Assembly (NCBI RefSeq): GCF_003610295.1
Contig: NZ_RAPV01000001.1
Coordinates: 2,232,001-2,296,000 of the forward strand
Length of the DNA: 64,000 nt
DNA from: Paraburkholderia sp. BL23I1N1
Lineage (GTDB): Bacteria; Pseudomonadota; Gammaproteobacteria; Burkholderiales; Burkholderiaceae
Direction of reading: 5' to 3'
Shown: in pieces, positions 42,321-51,206 of the stretch
Position numbering within the stretch: position 1 is the stretch's first letter
Layout: every line of letters starts with the position of its first letter
Notes under the pieces: model-generated
The model's database searches: none
Told to the model about the DNA's origin: nothing
Seen by the model: the letters and a program-made list of their open reading frames with translations, nothing else
Made by a program: the position numbers and the translations under genes

Positions 42321-42740
42321 TCAGGGTTGTGGTTTCCATGGATTCAGCAGTGGAACGCCGGTAGCCTCAAAGTCTTTTATGTTACGGGTCACTACCGTCA
42401 TGCCATGCGCAAGTGCCGTCGCGGCAATGATCGCATCGCGCTCCGCGCGCGGATCCGGAACATGCAGCCGGGCGCAGCGAAGGGCGACAACCTGATCGAA
42501 CGCCAGGACCCGACCCGTGAATTGCGGGAGCACCTGGCCTTCGAGCCATCGGCGCAGGGTCGCACCTTGTACGGGGTCTTTCCGCTCCCGTTGCAGAACG
42601 CCGAGTTCCAGTTCAAGCACGGTGATCGCGGAAAGAAACTGCGCGGCGGATGGTACAGATGACGCCCAGGCGATGACGTTCACATCAGCGGTCTTCGGCT
42701 TTCGGATTTCGGAAATTACGTTCGTATCAAGTAGAAACAT
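42321..42740 (-). CDS. PIN-domain (VapC-like) toxin
   Basis: The 139-aa PIN ribonuclease has the first acidic residue in FLLDTNVISE (D5), a middle Glu-rich helix (TVLELELGV) and a distal acidic group (RDAIIAATALAHGMTVVTRNIKDFE). Such toxins cleave tRNA or rRNA when freed from the antitoxin. Its ATG overlaps the antitoxin stop, the usual layout. Confidence 0.92.
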   Translation of the reverse strand: MFLLDTNVISEIRKPKTADVNVIAWASSVPSAAQFLSAITVLELELGVLQRERKDPVQGATLRRWLEGQVLPQFTGRVLAFDQVVALRCARLHVPDPRAERDAIIAATALAHGMTVVTRNIKDFEATGVPLLNPWKPQP

Positions 42741-43000
42741 CAGTCGTCCAGGTCAGCGGCACGAATCCCGATTTCCGCGCGTGGCGCTTCGAACTCATCG
42801 TTGACGTCATCATCTTTCATGGCCACGGCTTCGAGTAGCGTCGTGAAGCCGCCGGTAAGCCGCCGGTATTCATCGATATTCAGCAGCACATGCGACGGGC
42901 GGCCACGATCCGTGATGAACACGGGGCCGTTCGCGGAAGCCTTCTTGGCTTCGCTCGCCGACTGGTTGAATTCCCGGCTGGAGATGGTCGTAGCGCTCAC
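42740..43000 (-). CDS. Phd/YefM-type antitoxin
   Basis: The 86-aa protein has the Phd fold start (TTISSREFNQSASEAKKASANGPVFITDRGRPSHVLLNIDEYRRL) with an acidic C-terminal tail that should bind the PIN toxin. AGGAGG lies before ATG 43000. A palindrome 19 bp upstream is the probable autoregulatory site. Confidence 0.92.
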   Translation of the reverse strand: MSATTISSREFNQSASEAKKASANGPVFITDRGRPSHVLLNIDEYRRLTGGFTTLLEAVAMKDDDVNDEFEAPRAEIGIRAADLDD

Positions 43001-43018
43001 GGTGAGCCTCCTTATAAT

Positions 43019-43036
43019 TGTAGTAATGTTACTACA
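43019..43036. promoter_or_regulatory. Operator of the Phd/PIN module
   Basis: TGTAGTAA-TG-TTACTACA is an 18-bp palindrome with 8-bp arms directly before the antitoxin ribosome-binding site. Phd-type antitoxins repress their own operon at such sites. Confidence 0.8.
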
Positions 43037-43295
43037 TCGATGGATGATTTCAAGGTGGCGCTCATGAACTGGAGCGGGCTAACAGGAACGCGGCGTTGTT
43101 CACGACCCAGCTTTGGACCGAAGAAGTTAAAGCGACGATAGATTATGAAGTAACAAATCCTTTAAATTTTGATAAGCTGCATTACGCTTTACTGCTGGCG
43201 ATCGTGCGCCTATGGCCCGGCGGAGTGAGGTCCATGATGGCTGCCCGCGAATGTCGTAGAAGCTTCCTGTGATCCATGTTATCCAGCTGCAACCG

Positions 43296-44471
43296 TTACC
43301 AGTCGATGCGGTGCTTTTCCTCGGTCGCGCGATGCCGCTTATCGTCGTCGCTGTGCAGATAGAGGTCGGTAGTGGCGATCGAGGCATGGCCGAGATTGTC
43401 GCGCACGAGGCGCAGGTCCATGTTGCCGTCGGCCATGTGCGAGCCCGCGCTGTGGCGCATCCAGTGCGCGGAGGCACGCTCGAGTTGCGCTACGCGCGCG
43501 GCGCAATCGTCGCCGCGCAGCCGGAGCTTTTCAGCGGCGCCGGCGAAGATCCCTTTCACGATCGTGTGCAGCGCCGAGCGCGTGAGCGGCTTCATCGATT
43601 TACCGAGTGGCAGCACGAGCGGCGTATTTTCGTGCTGCGAGGGTAGCGCCGACAGGCCGCGCTCGCGCCGGTAGCGCGCGAGTTCGACCATCATCTCCGC
43701 GGAGGCGGGGACGAGCCGCTCGCGGTCGCCCTTGCCGAGTACTTCGAGCCACCAGCGCTCGTGACCGTCGGCGTCACGCCGGCAGAAGAATTTGCCCATC
43801 GTGTTGCCGCTGACCTCGGAAATGCGCAGCCCACCCAGGTAGAAGAGGGTGAAGAGCCACCGCGCACGCAGGTAACGTTCGCGTTCGCGCCCGGTCTCGC
43901 GCGGCAGGCTGTCGATATACACCTTGACCTCCTGCCACAGGTCGCGCTCCAGATAGCGGGTGATGCGCGGCGCCGTCCGGCGGGCGCGCTGGCGCGACAG
44001 CGACAGCGGGTTGCCGGCCAGATAGCCGGCGTAGACGAGCCACGCAAACAGGGCGTTGAGGATCACCATCGCCTGGCGCTGGCTGCTTGCCGCAAGCGCG
44101 CCGTAGAACGGGCGCCAGCGCGGATCGTGACGCGGGTATTTGCGTCCGCCATCTGACACCCAGCGTGCGCGCGGCTGTGGATCGGCGAGAAAGCTCCGGT
44201 AGGCAAGCAGGTCCTCGTGCGTGAGCGACGACAGCGGCTTGCCGGGCTGGACGATCGACCACAGCAGCAGCCGTTCGGCTTCCTTGCGGTAGTTCTCGAA
44301 GGTGGTCTTCGTGGCGACGACGCGCGCGAGCCACGCACGGATCGCGCTCAGGTCGTCGGGCGCGGCGATCTGCGTGCGGCCGTGCGCTCGGTTCACGCCG
44401 TGGCGGCCGTCGAGATCGGGTGGCAGGTCGAGCACATCGAGGGGGCGCGGCGCGATCAGGGTTGTTTTCAT
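43296..44471 (-). CDS. Tyrosine site-specific recombinase/integrase
   Basis: The protein (391 aa from ATG 44471) has an N-terminal SAM-like core-binding part (ATKTTFENYRKEAERLLLWS) and a catalytic domain with Arg in YLGGLRISEV, H-x-x-R in HWMRHSAGSH, and LGHASIATTDLY with the nucleophilic Tyr. It is transcribed away from the KfrA-like gene, an arrangement seen in plasmid-derived Burkholderiales islands. An alternative start is 44498. The site it acts on is unknown. Confidence 0.9.
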   Translation of the reverse strand: MKTTLIAPRPLDVLDLPPDLDGRHGVNRAHGRTQIAAPDDLSAIRAWLARVVATKTTFENYRKEAERLLLWSIVQPGKPLSSLTHEDLLAYRSFLADPQPRARWVSDGGRKYPRHDPRWRPFYGALAASSQRQAMVILNALFAWLVYAGYLAGNPLSLSRQRARRTAPRITRYLERDLWQEVKVYIDSLPRETGRERERYLRARWLFTLFYLGGLRISEVSGNTMGKFFCRRDADGHERWWLEVLGKGDRERLVPASAEMMVELARYRRERGLSALPSQHENTPLVLPLGKSMKPLTRSALHTIVKGIFAGAAEKLRLRGDDCAARVAQLERASAHWMRHSAGSHMADGNMDLRLVRDNLGHASIATTDLYLHSDDDKRHRATEEKHRIDW

Positions 44472-44638
44472 GGCTATGGGCGCTAATGGGCCCGACATCA
44501 GGTGTCGTGCGGTAATTGTCACATGGTCGCAGATGAATTTCAACATTATAGGGATAATGTCAAAATTAACGAGCATATAGATTGGATATTTTACGGTTTA
44601 CGTTATATTATTTATTACATCTCATTGAAATTGCTCCC

Positions 44639-45664
44639 ATGTCCGACGTCCTGCCCGACGAAGCCCGTCTTGCCGCCGAAATCGACCGCCTGAAGGCCGC
44701 ATTTCCGAAGACCCGTGAGCTATATCGCGAAGTCTGCGCGCTGCTGTTCTTCCGCTTCGGCATTACGCCGACCGCGAACCGGCTGTACCAGCTGGTGAAG
44801 CGCGGCAGCATGAGTACGCCGACTCAGGTGCTCGGGGAGTTCTGGGTTGAGTTGCGCGAGAAGAGCAGGGTGCGGATCGAGCATCCCGATCTGCCGGCGG
44901 AGTTGCAGGCGGCTGCCGGGGAACTGGTCGCGACGCTGTGGACGAGATCCACCACGTCAGCACAGGCGGCGCTCGAGGCACTGCGGACTGATGCCGAGGC
45001 GGAGAAGGCCAGCGCGCGCAGCGAGGTAGCGTCGCTGCAGGCCGAACTCGTGCGGACCGAAACGGCACTCGAGCAGCGCACCGCCGCGTTGCTGGCGGCA
45101 CAGGTGCGCATTCAGGAGCTTGAGCAGGCACAGGCTGCCGGGGAGGCGACGCGTCAGGCGCTCGGGACTGAAATCGCGCGACAGCAGGAGGAGATCGGCG
45201 CGCGCGATCGGGCACTGGTGCAGGCGAGGGCGGATTTTTCGGGTGAACTCGACAAACTGCGGAGCAACACTGAGCTCGCGGAAGAGCGTTTGCGGGCGGC
45301 CGAGAAGCGGGCGCTGATTGAGATCGAGCGTGAGCGGGGCGTGAGCGCACGGTCCCAGAAGGAGCTTGAGGCGGCCGCGCGCAGGGCAGAGCAGACCGAG
45401 ACCCGGCACCGGGAGGAAATCCAGGCGCTGCAGGTTCAGCTTGGCGACGCGCGTCATCGTGCAGGCCTCGTGGAGGGAAATCTGGAAGCGCTTCGCAGTT
45501 CGAATGCAGCGTACGTCAGGGAACTTGACGTGCTGAGATTGCAACTCGCGACCATCGTCGCGAACCAGGTGGCGACGCGGAAGCGCCCGCTATCCTCCGT
45601 CGAGACCAGCAAGCCTCGCCGGGCTGCACCTAAGTCCGCAAAGAGGGAGCGATCGCCATCCTGA
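44639..45664 (+). CDS. KfrA-like DNA-binding coiled-coil protein
   Basis: The 341-aa protein has a KfrA_N-type DNA-binding domain at its start (ALLFFRFGITPTANRLYQLVKRGSMSTPTQVLGEFWVELREK, about 40-85). Next comes a very long coiled coil (about 105-300, heptad-rich in Ala, Glu, Arg) and a basic tail. KfrA proteins help maintain plasmids and organise DNA. ATG 44639 follows an AT-rich promoter-like stretch shared with the integrase gene. An upstream ATG at 44582 is less likely. Confidence 0.85.
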   Translation: MSDVLPDEARLAAEIDRLKAAFPKTRELYREVCALLFFRFGITPTANRLYQLVKRGSMSTPTQVLGEFWVELREKSRVRIEHPDLPAELQAAAGELVATLWTRSTTSAQAALEALRTDAEAEKASARSEVASLQAELVRTETALEQRTAALLAAQVRIQELEQAQAAGEATRQALGTEIARQQEEIGARDRALVQARADFSGELDKLRSNTELAEERLRAAEKRALIEIERERGVSARSQKELEAAARRAEQTETRHREEIQALQVQLGDARHRAGLVEGNLEALRSSNAAYVRELDVLRLQLATIVANQVATRKRPLSSVETSKPRRAAPKSAKRERSPS

Positions 45665-46110
45665 TTTTAGTGACGGCCCGCAACGTTGCTGGACCGATGC
45701 CATCGGGCGCCCGCCGCTGTGCTGCCGGGTTTTCCGAGGAAGTGAGGCACAGCGAGCGATATACTGGAAAGGAGCGCCCAACGTTTTTTCTCTCGTAACA
45801 GGCTCGATTTTCGAGCGTATTCCGAGAAAGGAAACATGGAACCCAAACGCGCCAAAGTCCTTACCCCCGCCAAATTTCGCCATCTTTTTTGGGGTGTTGT
45901 TAACAATTAACAACAGGAATTGCCCGATTTGATGGGCCGGGGCGTACTTAACACTATTCGCGATTTTTGGGCATCCGAATTCCGGGTGGATTTGTCATTG
46001 TGCGGCACGGCAAAAGTCGCGGGGTGCAGGTGGCTGCTGGAGTGCCGCAGAACGGCCAAGAACGGCCAACCAACGCGGACGCCTTGATCGTTGACAAACT
46101 GCATCGACCG
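45665..46110. other. Intergenic region with a palindrome
   Basis: About 445 bp after the KfrA-like gene. GTTGTTAA-CAA-TTAACAAC (45896-45914) is a 19-bp perfect palindrome after a T6 run, possibly an operator or hairpin. No gene supported. Confidence 0.4.
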
Positions 46111-46647
46111 TCAACGTTTCAAGATCGCCCGATAGTCCTCGTCCCACAAGCCAGCAATCCAATAGTCGTTCGCATGCCTGGCGACTTGAACATGCGCTTC
46201 GGACAGGCTCAATGAACGGGCCCATGCAACATAGTCGAGCAGGGCAACCCGTCGAGCGTCCAACGAGGCCGCGACTTGGTCCGCTGATAAGGTCTCGTAG
46301 TTAAGCCAGCCATATGGAGGCGTCATTAAACGGGATGGTTCAAAACACCAATCGATCGGCGTACTCCCCACCAGGTCTTCCCCGCTCAATATCCACGGGT
46401 AGTCGCCGGTGGCATGCGGTGCGTCTGTGTGAAGCGCTACTGACTTACCACGCAGAAAACTGTGCCGGAAGACGACAACATGGGCGAGCGTTCCCGCTTT
46501 GGAAAGCCGGCCGCCGCCACGTATCCACCCAAACTGGCAGGCGCCGTCCACCATGTACAGGCTTTTTCCTTCACGGCTAAAACCTTCGTTCTCCAGCCGC
46601 GTTACAACAATTTCTTCGAACAACTCGTCGAACTCTTGCGCGTTCAT
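46111..46647 (-). CDS. Hypothetical protein, possibly DUF4304-like
   Basis: The 178-aa protein begins MNAQEFDELFEEIVVTRLENEGFSREGKSLYMVDG, the style of DUF4304 proteins (a helix, then GF-x-x-x-G-x-x-L/F). These are cytosolic proteins of unknown role, often in polymorphic toxin or accessory regions. No partner gene is adjacent. The assignment is from pattern memory. Confidence 0.55.
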   Translation of the reverse strand: MNAQEFDELFEEIVVTRLENEGFSREGKSLYMVDGACQFGWIRGGGRLSKAGTLAHVVVFRHSFLRGKSVALHTDAPHATGDYPWILSGEDLVGSTPIDWCFEPSRLMTPPYGWLNYETLSADQVAASLDARRVALLDYVAWARSLSLSEAHVQVARHANDYWIAGLWDEDYRAILKR

Positions 46648-46766
46648 TGTCGTGTAGTTTGATGTGGGGGGATGTACTTTTCCACTGGTGAACGGCCGCT
46701 GCTGGGAAATCTGAAGGACCGCTCAGGGTCGACAAGAGCCAAAACGCATCGCGCAGCACGCGGCCG

Positions 46767-46904
46767 AGGCTGTGTGAAAACGCGAAAGTACTCGGTTTTC
46801 GAGTGTCGCTTTACCCTTCCCAAGTTGCCGCCAAGCCGATACGGCGCGATCTGAAGGGTCGGTTTTTTAGAACGCCGCGTTCAGCATGCGTTTTCACACA
46901 GCCT
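46767..46904. mobile_element. MITE related to the IS1182-family element
   Basis: A 138-bp non-coding element bounded by AGGCTGTGTGAAAACGC and the exact complement GCGTTTTCACACAGCCT. The tgtgtgaaaacgc core equals the end of the IS1182-type IS at 36238-37920. The interior has no gene. It could be moved in trans by that transposase. Confidence 0.8.
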
Positions 46905-46967
46905 TATATGGACACACGCTGTCGAATCGCTGACAATTTGGCGACTTCATGCGCCGAAAGCCTAGCG

Positions 46968-47156
46968 ATGAAATGTAGGATATGTGGACGGCCACTCGAT
47001 CAGCCCTGTGACCCCTTGTCGATAGACTGCGGCGGCGACTGCTGGGGTTGCATCGGTGAGATTGAGGCCGATCTGGGCAACCTGGAAGCGATTGAGCAGG
47101 TCCGAGCAGAACACGCTCGCGGACTTCGCCCGGGATGGACAGACCCGGCGAAGTAG
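46968..47156 (+). CDS. Small cysteine-rich hypothetical protein
   Basis: The 62-aa protein begins MKCRICGRPLDQP and continues CGGDCWGCIGEIEADLG, so two C-x2-C-type pairs could bind zinc. Similar small proteins occur in Burkholderia, to my memory. The ribosome-binding site is weak. It follows the MITE by 63 bp. Confidence 0.55.
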   Translation: MKCRICGRPLDQPCDPLSIDCGGDCWGCIGEIEADLGNLEAIEQVRAEHARGLRPGWTDPAK

Positions 47157-47265
47157 GCACCATCAGTCGCCCGTTCAGATTGCTGTCTGCCACTTTGAGA
47201 CATTCGACAGGGCTGCCCGGATCGTCGACAATCCCTCTCACTGGACTCGAGGAAGAGGGATAAGA

Positions 47266-47577
47266 GTGAATCGATTGGGACGTGATGAGCCGCTACCGCC
47301 GCAAATGCAGGGTCGCTGGATAGGTGCTGATGATCCGCTTTCAGAGCTAGTTGTGAATGGAGGCACGATTACCTGTTTCGGATCGGTTGTGAACTATGAC
47401 CACAAAGTGATAATCGAGAAGGACGGGGCTTTGACCGTCGGCCTTGGCGTCGACGATGATTCGCGTATAGACGACTTTCAGCGGGAGAATATCACTGGCC
47501 TCGTCATAACACCCGATGGCCGCTTCGTTGTCTATAACGTGAGATTTGGGCTGGAATTTGTGCGTCCGACTCCATGA
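47266..47577 (+). CDS. Hypothetical protein
   Basis: The 103-aa protein from GTG 47266 (GGAAGAGGG nine bases ahead) begins VNRLGRDEPLPPQMQGRWIGADDPLSELVVNGG and is rich in β-strand-like segments. The style (QGRW, then short strands) recalls small lipocalin-like or immunity-type proteins. No family assigned. Confidence 0.5.
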   Translation: MNRLGRDEPLPPQMQGRWIGADDPLSELVVNGGTITCFGSVVNYDHKVIIEKDGALTVGLGVDDDSRIDDFQRENITGLVITPDGRFVVYNVRFGLEFVRPTP

Positions 47578-47753
47578 TCGGCCAACTTCCGCGGCCGGTC
47601 GCTCCGGTACGCAGAGGGGCTGCCGCATCAGGCGCCGCTCGGCCATGAACCGACCATTGCACCGTGACGCCGAATGGCTCAAAGTGGGGCTATCGCAGCC
47701 GGTCATTCATTCACAGTCTCGTCGATTTAATACATGATCTGGAAGGTGTGCTA

Positions 47754-48674
47754 CTACTCTTCGCGGGTCATACGGCGTGTGATCAGGCCGGCTAGCGCAA
47801 CGTCCGCAAGACCGAAGCCGAGCGACTTAAAAATTGTCACGTCGCCTCGTGCGCGATCCGCAATCTGGGGATTCGTGAGTACCACGCCCAGTTCGACGAC
47901 GCGGCCCCAGTCGACAACACCCGGCGCGGCCATCAGCAGATCGCCCGCTTCGGTACGCGCCTGCTCCAGCGACTCGACGACAAGCGTGCTCGCGCGCGCC
48001 AACAGCGCGTCGTCGAGTTCGCGCGCATCGGGTTTGCTCGAACCGATCGCCGCGACGAATGCGCCCGGCTTCACACACGTGCCGTCAAAGAGGGGCGTCG
48101 CGCTTCGCGTCGCGGTGACGATCACATCGGCGGCCTGAGCGGCTGCGAGCGCGTGGCTGCCTTCGATCAGTTTGTCGGGGAAATACGCCTGCATTTCCGC
48201 AACCGTCTGCGCGACATGGTCGATTCCGGCGATCAGCACGCGCTCGATGCTGGAATTGTCGGCGAGCGCCCGGATATGGGCTCTGGCCTGCCGGCCGGTG
48301 CCGAACACCGCGAGCACGCGTGCATCGGGCCGTGCGAGCGCATCGCTGGCGATACGCGTGACTGCGGCGGTGCGGAATTCGGTCAGTGCATCGCCGTGGA
48401 GGATCGACATCAATTGTCCGTCATCGCTCGAGAAGAGCGGAACGACGAAATCGAACCGGCCGCGATGCGTCGAATAGATCTTCGCGCCGCACACACCCGC
48501 GCTCGGCAGGATTGCACCCATCGCACTGATCGATACATGCTCCCCCTTCGTTCTGACGCGCGTCTGAACCGATGCGCGGCCCGCGCCGTGTTCGATCAGC
48601 GCAAGGCGTAGTTCGGCAATTGCGTCGCGCATGGTGATCAGACGGCGCACATGGTCGTCGGTAATGAAATGCAT
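47754..48674 (-). CDS. Ornithine cyclodeaminase/μ-crystallin-family protein
   Basis: The 306-aa protein shows the NAD-binding VLAVFGTGRQARAHIRAL (about 116-133) and AAIGSSKPDARELDD, both typical of this family. Members deaminate ornithine to proline, or reduce cyclic imines such as Δ1-pyrroline-2-carboxylate. ATG 48674 (MHFITDDHV) is the usual family start. It is the last of three genes (D-amino-acid dehydrogenase, asparaginase, this) probably co-transcribed; a 47-bp gap separates it from asparaginase. Confidence 0.88.
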   Translation of the reverse strand: MHFITDDHVRRLITMRDAIAELRLALIEHGAGRASVQTRVRTKGEHVSISAMGAILPSAGVCGAKIYSTHRGRFDFVVPLFSSDDGQLMSILHGDALTEFRTAAVTRIASDALARPDARVLAVFGTGRQARAHIRALADNSSIERVLIAGIDHVAQTVAEMQAYFPDKLIEGSHALAAAQAADVIVTATRSATPLFDGTCVKPGAFVAAIGSSKPDARELDDALLARASTLVVESLEQARTEAGDLLMAAPGVVDWGRVVELGVVLTNPQIADRARGDVTIFKSLGFGLADVALAGLITRRMTREE

Positions 48675-48721
48675 GATGTTGTGTCGGGTCAGATGAGAGT
48701 TGGTCGTCAGGAACGGCGGTT

Positions 48722-49714
48722 TCAATAGCGCTCGAACGCGGCCTGCAACGTATTCGTGTCGCAGCCTTGCGTGAGTGCCAACGTGAGAAGCAGTCGGGCT
48801 TTCTGCGGAACCTGGTCGTCGACGGTCAGCCAGCCATACTCGTCATCGGGCTGCGCGCCGTTGCGCAGCACGTTGCCGTTGCCGGTGCGCGATGCCCGAA
48901 CCACGTGCACGCCGCGCCGTGCTGCGTCCCGAAGTGTCGTGAGCAGATGGTTGGCGACGTTGCCGTTGCCGGTGCCTACAAAGATCAGCCCGCGCGCGTT
49001 CGCGGCGATTGACGCTAGCGCATCGGACTCGAGTGCGCCGTATCCGTAGACGATGTCGACTTTGGGCAGGCCGGCAAGCGTGTCGAGCGACCACGGCGTG
49101 TCGAGCGTATGCGCGCGCGATGGGCGGCGATAGTAATGCGGCACGCCTTCGATCACATATCCAAGCGCACCATAGGGCGAACGAAACGCTTCGAGCTTGA
49201 AGCTGTTGCTCTTCACGACATCGCGCGCAGTGTGTATTTCGCTATTGGCGACGACCAGCGTGCCGATGCCGCTCGACGACGGGTGCGCCGCGACCGCGAT
49301 TGCATCGTAAAGATTAAGCGCCGCATCGGAACTCATCGCCGACGGTGGTCGCATCGATCCGACTACGACGACCGGTTTTATGCTTTTGAGCGTCAGATGC
49401 AGAAAATACGCGGTTTCTTCGATCGTGTCGGTGCCGTGGGTGATCACCACACCGTCCACATCCTGCTGGGCAAGCACATTTGCAACGCGCTTGCCGATTG
49501 CGAGCAGATGCTCGTTATTGAAGTTCTCGGAGCCCGTTTGCAGCAACTGCTCCGAGCGCAGATTGGCCAGCGCTAAGGCATGAGGGATGGTATCGAGAAC
49601 CTCGTCGATGCCAAGCACCGAGCACAGGTAGGCAGACGTGTTGACGGCGGCTTTGCCCTGGCCGGCAATGGTGCCGCCGGTGCCGATTACCAGGATGTTG
49701 GGCTTTGCTGTCAT
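48722..49714 (-). CDS. L-asparaginase (type II-like)
   Basis: The 330-aa protein has the two threonine motifs TGGTIAG (about 12-18) and HGTDTIEE (about 88-95), and VVVVGSMRPPSAMSSDAALN. It hydrolyses asparagine (or D-asparagine/glutamine) to the acid and ammonia. No signal peptide is evident from ATG 49714, so it is probably cytosolic, unlike the periplasmic E. coli enzyme. Confidence 0.9.
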   Translation of the reverse strand: MTAKPNILVIGTGGTIAGQGKAAVNTSAYLCSVLGIDEVLDTIPHALALANLRSEQLLQTGSENFNNEHLLAIGKRVANVLAQQDVDGVVITHGTDTIEETAYFLHLTLKSIKPVVVVGSMRPPSAMSSDAALNLYDAIAVAAHPSSSGIGTLVVANSEIHTARDVVKSNSFKLEAFRSPYGALGYVIEGVPHYYRRPSRAHTLDTPWSLDTLAGLPKVDIVYGYGALESDALASIAANARGLIFVGTGNGNVANHLLTTLRDAARRGVHVVRASRTGNGNVLRNGAQPDDEYGWLTVDDQVPQKARLLLTLALTQGCDTNTLQAAFERY

Positions 49715-49768
49715 GCGGGTTCGATCGGGTAAGGGGAACGCGCTCGCGAAACGCATCGCATCGCGGCA

Positions 49769-51019
49769 TTAATTGGAAAGGGCGAACGTGCGGCGCAGTT
49801 CGTGGTCCGCGCTGCTTGCCAGCCAGTCAGCCAGCAGCGCGGCGGAACCCGTCGCGAGCGTGAATCCGAGCGCGCCGTGGCCGACGTTGAGCCACAGGTT
49901 GCGGTAACGTGTCGGTCCCACAATCGGCGTGCCGCGCGGGGTAGCCGGGCGTAGGCCGGTCCATTCGCGGGCAGTGATGGACCCGGTCAAATCAGGGAGC
50001 AGGGCGGCTGTCTCGGTATGCAGTGTCCTCAGCCGGATGGGATCGGCTTCGAGCGAATAGCCTTCAATGTCGGCAATGCCCGCAACGCGTAATCGATCAC
50101 CCAGTCGCGCATAAACGACTTTGCGGCTGAAATCCGTGACGCTGAGGCGCGGCGCGACCATCTCCGGTTGCAGATCGAACGTGAGGCTGTAGCCCTTGAG
50201 CGGATAGACCGGCACACGGATATGCAGCGCCTTCAGAAGGTGTGCCGCCCCGGCGCCCGATGCGACGACGATATGATCCGTTGCGAGCGGCGCGCCTTTC
50301 TGGAGAGCTTCCACGTCGCCGTTCGCGTTGAGTCTCAAAGTGTCGATCGGCGTATTCATCAGCAAGCGAACGCCGCGTTCGCGCAGCACGGCCGCGAGGC
50401 CTTCGCAGAAGCGCAAACAATCGGCGGTTTCCTCGCTCGGTGTATGAATGCCGCCCGCGAGAAGCGGCTTGACGTGTGACAGCGCCGGTTCGAGTTCGAC
50501 GCAGGCGTCAGCGCTCAGCGCCTGCTGTTCACAACCGAGCGCGCGCTGGAATTCGAGCAGACTCAGGGCATTTTGCATGGCGTTCGCGTCACGGTGCACC
50601 ACGAGCTTGCCCGAGCGAACGAAGTCGAAGTCGAGCGTGGGTTCTGTGCCGATCAACTCGTGCATGAGCGTTCGACTCAGGAACGAGAGCGACAGCAGAC
50701 TGCGTGTCGTCAGTTCGCTGCGTTCGCGAGTGCATGCTGAGAGAAATTCGAAGCACCAGCGCCATTGCTCGACGCTCAGCTTGGGCCGCAGACGCACAGG
50801 AGAATCGCGCTGCGTCAGCCAGCGCGGCAGCTTCGAGACGACGCCAGGGCCGGCGAGCGGCGCGACATAGCTGTACGATAGTTGGCCGCCGTTGCCGGAA
50901 CTGGTCTCGCCCGCGACGTCCGCGTGCCGGTCGGCGACCGTCACGTCGTGGCCCGCGCGACTCAGGTAATACGCGCTCGACAAGCCGATGACGCCTGCGC
51001 CGACGATCAATATCCGCAT
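49769..51019 (-). CDS. FAD-dependent D-amino-acid dehydrogenase (DadA-like)
   Basis: The 416-aa flavoprotein begins MRILIVGAGVIGLSSAYYL with the FAD-binding GAGVIG and continues with SSGNGGQLSYSYVAPLAGPG, a DadA signature. C-terminal RPATPRGTPIVGPT and NVGHGALGFTLATGSAALLADWL complete the oxidase fold. It should oxidise D-amino acids to 2-oxoacids at the inner membrane. It begins the three-gene set. The longer frame to 51109 is not needed. Confidence 0.9.
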   Translation of the reverse strand: MRILIVGAGVIGLSSAYYLSRAGHDVTVADRHADVAGETSSGNGGQLSYSYVAPLAGPGVVSKLPRWLTQRDSPVRLRPKLSVEQWRWCFEFLSACTRERSELTTRSLLSLSFLSRTLMHELIGTEPTLDFDFVRSGKLVVHRDANAMQNALSLLEFQRALGCEQQALSADACVELEPALSHVKPLLAGGIHTPSEETADCLRFCEGLAAVLRERGVRLLMNTPIDTLRLNANGDVEALQKGAPLATDHIVVASGAGAAHLLKALHIRVPVYPLKGYSLTFDLQPEMVAPRLSVTDFSRKVVYARLGDRLRVAGIADIEGYSLEADPIRLRTLHTETAALLPDLTGSITAREWTGLRPATPRGTPIVGPTRYRNLWLNVGHGALGFTLATGSAALLADWLASSADHELRRTFALSN

Positions 51020-51206
51020 GCTGCCGTACTCGCTCTCTGGGGTGATTTGCGTTGGGGCGTGTGCCACGCGATGCATGGCTTGCCCGATAACTACACTGTA
51101 CGGTGGCATCGACGCAGAGGAATTGCACCGATCTGCCGAAAAATAGAAGAAACGCGACAGATGCCTGAGGGACGAGACGAAATGCGCCGCGCGCGGCCCG
51201 CGAGGG

